This document shows positions 8,490 to 13,089 of a DNA stretch of 13,089 nucleotides, piece after piece. Position numbers and translations under genes: made by a program. The first letter of the stretch is position 1. Each line of letters starts with the position of its first letter. This DNA is from Actinomycetota bacterium (GTDB taxonomy: Bacteria; Actinomycetota; Actinomycetes; Nanopelagicales; Nanopelagicaceae). The stretch lies in the NCBI GenBank assembly GCA_009924725.1, contig RFRA01000013.1, positions 1 through 13,089 on the forward strand. Direction: 5' to 3'. The notes under the pieces were generated by a model. It was given only the letters and a program-made list of their open reading frames with translations, was not told the origin of the DNA and made no database searches.

Positions 8490-9398
8490 TTAATGATAAT
8501 TCTCTAATGCAGCTTTGGCTCTGGCGTGTATCGCGTCCCGAATCTGACTTGGACCTGTTGTCTCTACTTGACCGGCCAGCGACAGGATCGCCCGATAAAT
8601 CCATGGTGCGCTAAACCCGACGAGGGTGGCAGTCGAGACTCCCGGGCTTAATTGAGGCAAAACTTCGAGTACTTGGCGAGATGCTTGGTGAATCTTGACC
8701 TGGTATTCAATCGCGTCTTGGTTCGTTGAGTCATGGTTACTCGGCCAAAGTTGGTCGGCAATCTCTGTTACCTCAACGATTCGATCTGCTCGAAAATTTC
8801 GAACTGCCTTTGCACTATCACAATAACCTTGCAGATATTCGTGAGAGCCAGACTGGGATAACTCATAAGGTGCAACTTGTCGTCTTGATACTTGATCAGT
8901 TGCCGCCGAGTGATAGGTAATTTCGAGCCAACCACGCCGACGAATACTGCGCAGAATTAAGGCACGCTGTTCGGATGCAAGAGTTGCTTCTATTTGAACT
9001 TGCGGGGTCGAAATCAGTTGAGAGCGAAGCTGTTCTTGCAGCTTCTCAATTTCAGAGACTAGTGAACTCTTTGAATCGCCAAACTCGGCACTCAATAGAT
9101 CTAGGCCCATATAAATTGAAAGTGCTTCAGCGCGATCTAGTGCGCGAGGAGCTGCCAAGGTTTCAGCATTGCGGATTGAAACAAAACCAGACTCAAATTC
9201 AAGATCGATTAGCTCAAGTGGGGTGTAGCCAGGCAATCCACACATCCAAAGCGTATTTAAATCATCGGTAATCTCCTTCACAGTCGTGTTAAATGTTTTA
9301 GCTAGTTCAGAAATTGCAATCCCTTGATGGGTAGTTAAGTACGGCACTAAATCCAAAAGACGCGCGGTGCGAGCCAAACCTGTTTCTTGCTTAGCCAT
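8490..9398 (-). CDS. pafC: WYL-domain transcriptional regulator PafC
   Basis: This is the second half of the PafB/PafC heteromeric activator, which in mycobacteria directs the RecA/LexA-independent DNA-damage response. Of 302 residues, the N-terminal ~60 form a winged-helix domain (ISELAKTFNTTVKEITDDL at 29-47 is the HTH core). A WYL domain spans roughly 145-210, with NFRADRI at 201-207, and a C-terminal WCX-like extension follows to about 300. The signature WYL triplet reads EYL at 187-189, so the tryptophan is absent. The ATG at 9398 overlaps the pafB stop by 8 nt, with GGTGA about 8 nt upstream, indicating coupled translation and a paired function. The symbol rests on family and gene order. 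The usual neighbour pafA is not here. Confidence 0.9.
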   Translation of the reverse strand: MAKQETGLARTARLLDLVPYLTTHQGIAISELAKTFNTTVKEITDDLNTLWMCGLPGYTPLELIDLEFESGFVSIRNAETLAAPRALDRAEALSIYMGLDLLSAEFGDSKSSLVSEIEKLQEQLRSQLISTPQVQIEATLASEQRALILRSIRRRGWLEITYHSAATDQVSRRQVAPYELSQSGSHEYLQGYCDSAKAVRNFRADRIVEVTEIADQLWPSNHDSTNQDAIEYQVKIHQASRQVLEVLPQLSPGVSTATLVGFSAPWIYRAILSLAGQVETTGPSQIRDAIHARAKAALENYH

Positions 9399-10332
9399 GG
9401 ATTTTCACCAACTTTTCTAGCGCTGAAACAACCGCACTTCGGAGTTGGATTGGTGATGAAACGATGACATCTTCGCCGTGCCAGAGCACCAAACTGGTCA
9501 TGAAATCCAGATCGAAGATCGGCACTTCAAGTAAGTCCCAATCGTCGGCCGTTTCGAGTTTTGTAGCTAGGCGCCGAAGTTGATAACCCGCGCCTGGTCG
9601 AACTCGCAGAATCGCAAATGGCGTTTCAGTTGCGGTTTCGAGTTCGGCAATTTCAAAGGTTTCTGGGATAACATAGCTTTGAGCTTTCCCGATCATGGAA
9701 ACTGCACCCTGGATTCGGTCGACTCGGAAATTTCGAATCGCATTTTTTTCAAGATCTAAGCCAATCAAATACCAGTGTGATTGGCGCGCTTGAACGCCAT
9801 AAATTTGCAACTGGCGTTTTTGTGCAACACCTTGAATATTCAAGTAATCAAATTCAATGGTTGTTAGTGAAGTGAGTGCGTCTAATGCGGTTCGCAAATT
9901 CTCATCGGCACCGATTAGCCTTGGTGCCAATATTGGGAGCTGGGCTGAATCACTGTCTAAACCGATGGAAGTCAACTTTCGCAGTGCTTGCTGAGACAGA
10001 TCGGTGAAAGCGGCATCTTGCCAAGCTTGAGCTGCCAACGAGAGCAAAGTAACTTGGGTAGCGGTTAAGTCACGAAGTGAGAGTGCATAACTTTCTGGGC
10101 GAATTCGATAACCGGCTTCATCATCGAAAAGTGGATCTAATCCGCCAACTTCGATTTGAATTCCTAATTTACGTAGATCATCTTTATCGCGTTCGAACAT
10201 TCGCTCTTTTGCTTCAGCACTACCTTCGTAACCTTCAATATTTCTAAAGATTTCGTTCTTAGTTAAATATCTTTTGGTAGCTAAAAGCGCAATTGTTAAA
10301 TTAACTAGCCGCTCATTCTTCCGCGACACCAT
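9391..10332 (-). CDS. pafB: WYL-domain transcriptional regulator PafB
   Basis: This is the first half of the PafBC pair, 313 residues, with an N-terminal winged helix (about 1-60, including ERLVNLTIALLATKRYLTK), a WYL domain (about 142-210) with WYL at 187-189 and RNFRVDRI at 200-207, and a C-terminal WCX-like domain from about 237. In characterised mycobacteria PafBC activates DNA-repair promoters through a WYL-sensed nucleic-acid signal; the sensing detail here is inference. The ATG at 10332 lies inside the 3' end of trmI (20-nt overlap) and is preceded by a strong AAAGGAG at 10336-10342. The spacer to the ATG is only 3 nt, so the in-frame GTG at 10329 (6-nt spacer) is a real alternative. 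pafA and the proteasome genes that normally precede it are absent. Confidence 0.92.
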   Translation of the reverse strand: MVSRKNERLVNLTIALLATKRYLTKNEIFRNIEGYEGSAEAKERMFERDKDDLRKLGIQIEVGGLDPLFDDEAGYRIRPESYALSLRDLTATQVTLLSLAAQAWQDAAFTDLSQQALRKLTSIGLDSDSAQLPILAPRLIGADENLRTALDALTSLTTIEFDYLNIQGVAQKRQLQIYGVQARQSHWYLIGLDLEKNAIRNFRVDRIQGAVSMIGKAQSYVIPETFEIAELETATETPFAILRVRPGAGYQLRRLATKLETADDWDLLEVPIFDLDFMTSLVLWHGEDVIVSSPIQLRSAVVSALEKLVKIHG

Positions 10333-11200
10333 AGGCTCCTTTCGCTGGGCGACGCCGGCGCGCTAATACTTCTACTCCAGGTGCCATACGGCGGCTGATG
10401 ATGAGAAAACCAGTGTGAGCGATCATGCGCTGTTGTGGACGAACTGCTAAACCTTCATGATGCCAACCACGAATCATGGACTCATTACTTTCCGGCTCAG
10501 TGAATCGGCCATCGGCTTTCAACGCTTCGGCCGTTGCAGATAACTGAGTAGTAGTTGCAACGTAGGCTAAGAAAACACCGCCTGGTCGTAAAACATTCGC
10601 CGCCATGTCAACACACTCCCAAGGCGCCAGCATGTCTAGAACGACGCGATCGAATTGATGCGTAAATTCTTGCTCTTGCACTGAACCTAAATTGCAACGC
10701 CAGTTGCTTGGCGTCTCGCCAAAATAATCAGTTACGTTAGCTTTTGCGATATCGGCGAACTCTTCGCGACGTTCAACCGAATGTACTAGCCCCTCGGATC
10801 CAACGGCGCGAAGTAAAGTGATGGTTAGCGCACCACTACCAACGCCTGCTTCCAAAACTCGTGCCCCTGGATAAATATCTGCGAAACCCAAAATGAAAGC
10901 AGCATCTTTTGGGTAAACAATGGTGGCTCCGCGCGGCATCGACAAGACATAATCGCCCAGCAGTGGTTTAAAGGCCGTGAACTTTAAGCCCGCAGTCGTG
11001 CTGATTACTGAACCTTCTGGAATCCCGACCAGCTCGTCGTGCACGACCCAGCCTTTATGAGTATGCCATTCCTTGCCAGCGGTGATAGTTAACGAATACA
11101 TCTTGCCTTTGGGATCGGTCAACTGAATTCGATCGCCATAGGCAAAAGTGCCCGCTTGCAATGAAGCAAGTGACTTAGGAGCAGGCATACTTTCGGACAT
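10313..11200 (-). CDS. trmI: tRNA (adenine-N1-)-methyltransferase, m1A58 type
   Basis: This SAM-dependent enzyme, 295 residues, methylates N1 of adenine 58 in the T-loop of tRNAs. The N-terminal small beta domain (about 1-75) precedes the Rossmann-fold methyltransferase domain. Motifs include RGATIVYPKDAAFIL near 90-104, the SAM loop VLEAGVGSGALT near 114-125, HSVERREEFADIAKANV near 140-156, and the catalytic-type motif VVLDMLAPWE near 186-195, then RPGGVFLAY. The ATG at 11200 has AGGA at 11208-11211 with a 7-nt spacer. The gene opens the minus-strand chain and is divergent from the RecB-like nuclease across an 81-nt control region. Its stop lies inside pafB. In other actinobacteria trmI flanks the Pup-proteasome cluster, which fits this assignment. 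Confidence 0.95.
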   Translation of the reverse strand: MSESMPAPKSLASLQAGTFAYGDRIQLTDPKGKMYSLTITAGKEWHTHKGWVVHDELVGIPEGSVISTTAGLKFTAFKPLLGDYVLSMPRGATIVYPKDAAFILGFADIYPGARVLEAGVGSGALTITLLRAVGSEGLVHSVERREEFADIAKANVTDYFGETPSNWRCNLGSVQEQEFTHQFDRVVLDMLAPWECVDMAANVLRPGGVFLAYVATTTQLSATAEALKADGRFTEPESNESMIRGWHHEGLAVRPQQRMIAHTGFLIISRRMAPGVEVLARRRRPAKGAYGVAEE

Positions 11201-11243
11201 GAACGCATCCTAGTTCAGCCAGAGTCTGAAAGTCAGCCTAACT

Positions 11244-11266
11244 TTGTCGTAGCTATGGCCTATCTT
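11244..11266 (+). promoter_or_regulatory. Candidate PafBC-type (RecA-NDp-like) promoter for the RecB-like nuclease
   Basis: TTGTCGTAG at 11244-11252, an 8-nt spacer, and TATCTT at 11261-11266 match the layout of the mycobacterial LexA-independent DNA-damage promoter (TTGTCRGTG, N8, TANNNT). Seven of nine -35-side positions and every fixed -10 position agree. Transcription would start near 11272-11274, a few bases before the ATG at 11282. The motif consensus comes from mycobacteria; its use here is inference, supported by the adjacent pafBC. Confidence 0.45.
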
Positions 11267-11281
11267 GGGCAAGTGGCAAAT

Positions 11282-12025
11282 ATGCGGTTATCCCCCAGTC
11301 GAGTTGCAGAGTTTACGAATTGCCCGCAACTCTACAAATACCGCAGCATTGATAAATTGCCCGAGCCACCAAGTATTGATGCCGAACGTGGCACGTTAGT
11401 TCACACAGTTCTTCACGATCTCTTTGAATCTCCTGCCGAACTTCGAAATTTAGAGACTGCAGTAGAACTTTTGCCGTCTCGCTGGCAAGCTCAATTGGCG
11501 GCAAAACCTGACTTAGCGCCATTGATTAGTAATGAGAAAGAATGGATCGATCGTGCAAATTCACTCTTGACCACCTATTTCAAGTTAGAAAAGCCCGAGA
11601 CATTCGAGCCGACCTTTCGTGAGTTACACCTTGAATTTGATTTGAATTCAGATCTATACCTACACGGCTATGTCGACAGGCTCGACGTAGCGGCCTCCGG
11701 CGAAGTTCGTATTGTTGACTACAAAACTGGCAAGTCACCGAAACCAGGTTGGGAAGCCAAAGCGCTCTTCCAATTGCAGGTTTATGCGCTTCTCTATTTT
11801 AAAACTTATGGCGTGTTACCGCGGTTATTACTGCTGATCTATTTAGGCGATGGTGCCCTGGTAAAAAGCACTCCTACACTGGCTGATCTGGCGGCAACTG
11901 AAGCTACTTTGATACGGGTTGCGAATGAGATCAAAATGGCAATCGAGAGAGATCTCTGGCCAACTAAACCGTCCCGCTTATGTGATTGGTGCTACTTCAA
12001 AACAATCTGTCCTGCGCATACTTAA
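11282..12025 (+). CDS. RecB/Cas4-family PD-(D/E)XK exonuclease with Fe-S cluster
   Basis: This is a compact stand-alone nuclease of 247 residues, probably a single-strand DNA exonuclease in repair. The N-terminus LSPSRVAEFTNCPQLYKY supplies the first cluster Cys14. Catalytic residues fit the fold: His41 in GTLVHTVLHDLF, Asp132 in GYVDRLD, Asp146 and Lys148 in IVDYKTGK, and the QLQVYALLY helix motif at 164-172. The last three cluster cysteines are Cys234, Cys237 and Cys243 (CDWCYFKTIC). I chose ATG 11282 because an upstream in-frame ATG at 11255 would add nine residues with no family resemblance and would sit inside the candidate promoter. The gene is divergent from trmI and its 3' end overlaps the HAD gene by 29 nt. 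Similar RecB-like genes accompany trmI in other actinobacteria. It is not a CRISPR Cas4: no array or cas gene is near. Confidence 0.92.
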   Translation: MRLSPSRVAEFTNCPQLYKYRSIDKLPEPPSIDAERGTLVHTVLHDLFESPAELRNLETAVELLPSRWQAQLAAKPDLAPLISNEKEWIDRANSLLTTYFKLEKPETFEPTFRELHLEFDLNSDLYLHGYVDRLDVAASGEVRIVDYKTGKSPKPGWEAKALFQLQVYALLYFKTYGVLPRLLLLIYLGDGALVKSTPTLADLAATEATLIRVANEIKMAIERDLWPTKPSRLCDWCYFKTICPAHT

Positions 12026-12680
12026 TCGCTAACTTTTCATAACTCCAATTAGTAAGTGATTCCGTTACATCAACTCTGCCGATCTTCTCAATCGGGACTA
12101 TATGCGGAACCGCTAGTACCCAGGCACCTGATGCTGTCGCCGCGGTTACGCCAGTTAACGAATCCTCTAAGACCAAACAATTTGAAATCTCATGCCACCC
12201 ACTACTTGCTGCAAGCAAATAACTTTCAGGATCAGGCTTAGATATTTTGACATCGTTACTTGAAATCGAACGAACAAATGGACTTTCTGTGAAATTAGCT
12301 AGCACCGCATCAACTAGCGATCTAGGGCTCGCGGAAACTAGTGATAGTTCGATGCCATTTGCTTTAAGGTCGTTTATCAAGTCGATTGCCCCAGGCATAA
12401 ACGGGAGATCGCCGCGAAACTTTTCAATCATGCGGTCAATCATTTCTAACATGAGCGAATGACCATCACGTTTTCCGCCGATTAAGTCTGACATGTAGTT
12501 TCCTACGCGATCTAGTGGACCCCCTAATGAGCTTGCTTGGTCTAAAGCTGACCATTGATAGCCGAATTCAGACATTAGCTCTGTTTCAGTTTCCAACCAG
12601 AGTGGTTCGGAATCAACCAACAAACCATCCATGTCAAAGAAGACGGCGCTGTAGAAATTAGTGGGCGCGTTAGTTGGCAT
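11997..12680 (-). CDS. HAD-superfamily (subfamily IA) phosphatase / beta-phosphoglucomutase-like hydrolase
   Basis: This small cytosolic HAD hydrolase has 227 residues. Motif I is FFDMDGLLVDSEP with nucleophile Asp16 and acid/base Asp18. Motif II Ser116 lies in LVSASPR, motif III Lys148 in KISKPDPESYLLAA, and motif IV is LEDSLTGVTAA at 171-181 with Glu172/Asp173. A helical cap domain falls at about 28-95. The DMDG...DSEP signature is common to sugar-phosphate phosphatases and phosphomutases of the family, and the substrate cannot be predicted. The ATG at 12680 overlaps the metH stop by 11 nt; a GTG at 12719 would add 13 non-homologous residues lying over metH. The last 29 nt overlap the RecB-like gene on the other strand. 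In other actinobacteria a HAD gene often accompanies metH. Confidence 0.9.
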   Translation of the reverse strand: MPTNAPTNFYSAVFFDMDGLLVDSEPLWLETETELMSEFGYQWSALDQASSLGGPLDRVGNYMSDLIGGKRDGHSLMLEMIDRMIEKFRGDLPFMPGAIDLINDLKANGIELSLVSASPRSLVDAVLANFTESPFVRSISSNDVKISKPDPESYLLAASSGWHEISNCLVLEDSLTGVTAATASGAWVLAVPHIVPIEKIGRVDVTESLTNWSYEKLAIKYAQDRLF

Positions 12681-13089
12681 TGAAATATTTTGCCTCAGGG
12701 TGATGCACGATAATTGCACTTGTAGATTGTTCTGGGTGCAACTGGAACTCTTCGGAAAGTTCTACGCCAATTCGACCTGGTTCCAATAATTCACACAATT
12801 GAACTTGTTGCTCGATATCCGGACAAGCTGGATACCCAAACGAGTAACGAGAACCCCGGTAACCTTGATCGAGAATGCCTTGCAAATCGGGTGCATCTTC
12901 AGCTCGAACTTGCATCTCTTCGCGGATTCGTTGATGCCAATATTCGGCGAGAGCTTCAGTTAACTGAACAGATAAGCCATGTAATTCAAGATATTCGCGA
13001 TACTCATTTTTAGCAAAGAGTTCAGCGGCAGCCTTGCTAATTGTGTTACCCATCGTCACAACGTGAAAGGCAACAACATCGACCTTGCC
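12670..13089 (-). CDS. metH: Cobalamin-dependent methionine synthase, C-terminal activation domain (partial)
   Basis: Only the last 139 residues are in the window; the frame is open to base 13089, so the GTG at 13059 is internal. MetH methylates homocysteine to methionine using methylcobalamin and methyl-tetrahydrofolate. The visible part is the SAM-binding reactivation domain: AFHVVTMGNTISKAA, then LTEALAEYWHQRIREEM, the key SAM-binding segment RGSRYSFGYPACPD, and ELSEEFQLHPEQSTSA followed by HHPEAKYF near the end. The C-terminus closely follows the family pattern. The stop TAA at 12670-12672 lies inside the HAD gene, so the two are probably co-transcribed. A corrinoid-dependent enzyme implies that the cell must obtain or make B12. 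Confidence 0.95.
   Translation of the reverse strand, partial: GKVDVVAFHVVTMGNTISKAAAELFAKNEYREYLELHGLSVQLTEALAEYWHQRIREEMQVRAEDAPDLQGILDQGYRGSRYSFGYPACPDIEQQVQLCELLEPGRIGVELSEEFQLHPEQSTSAIIVHHPEAKYFNAN

Noticed and set aside
10313..10342. A hidden pup gene (short protein ending in GlyGly-Gln/Glu) between trmI and pafB
   Set aside because: There is no intergenic space: the two frames overlap, and the trmI end (GVAEE) is part of the methyltransferase frame.
11282..12025. Cas4-like nuclease as a sign of a CRISPR or other defence system
   Set aside because: No repeat array, cas gene or other defence gene is present, and the gene sits in a conserved housekeeping order beside trmI.
13051..13059. 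Separate small gene starting at GTG 13059
   Set aside because: The frame continues to the window end with MetH activation-domain sequence, so this is an internal codon.

Overview
The window looks like a chromosomal segment of a small-genome, low-GC actinobacterium, most likely a freshwater lineage such as acI/Nanopelagicales (inference). The gene order metH – HAD phosphatase – recB-like nuclease – trmI – pafB – pafC – tatA – tatC – lipid kinase – helY – 5'-3' exonuclease – lnt is an actinobacterial arrangement, and PafB/PafC and HelY are actinobacterial hallmarks. Base composition is, by eye, below 50% GC, intergenic space is minimal, and neighbouring genes often overlap by a few bases. No mobile element, CRISPR array, tRNA/rRNA gene or prophage gene is visible.

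Layout. Positions 1-1737 (+) hold the C-terminal part of glycine decarboxylase P protein (gcvP), cut by the window start. A short convergent gap with a hairpin follows. From 11200 down to 1803 a nine-gene minus-strand chain runs trmI > pafB > pafC > tatA > tatC > lipid kinase > helY > 5'-3' exonuclease > lnt. The only sizeable gap in the chain (82 nt) lies between pafC and tatA. tatA is 57 codons long and easy to overlook. A RecB/Cas4-type Fe-S nuclease (11282-12025, +) is divergent from trmI and overlaps tail-to-tail with a HAD phosphatase (-). The HAD gene overlaps the 3' end of metH (-), which runs off the right edge.

How the genes work together. PafB and PafC are WYL-domain regulators that in mycobacteria form the LexA-independent activator of the DNA-damage response. 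A candidate PafBC-type promoter sits directly in front of the nearby RecB-like nuclease. TatA and TatC form a minimal twin-arginine translocase. Lnt acylates lipoproteins, the lipid kinase acts in phospholipid metabolism, HelY and the 5'-3' exonuclease are nucleic-acid enzymes, and TrmI modifies tRNA. MetH and GcvP link to one-carbon metabolism from either end.

Main observation. In most actinobacteria the Pup-proteasome genes (mpa/arc, dop, pup, prcB, prcA, pafA) lie between trmI and pafBC. Here trmI and pafB overlap by 20 nt, so that block is absent from this locus while both flanks are kept. PafBC thus stands without its namesake partner PafA. This is a variation on known systems; I see no clear evidence for a wholly new system.
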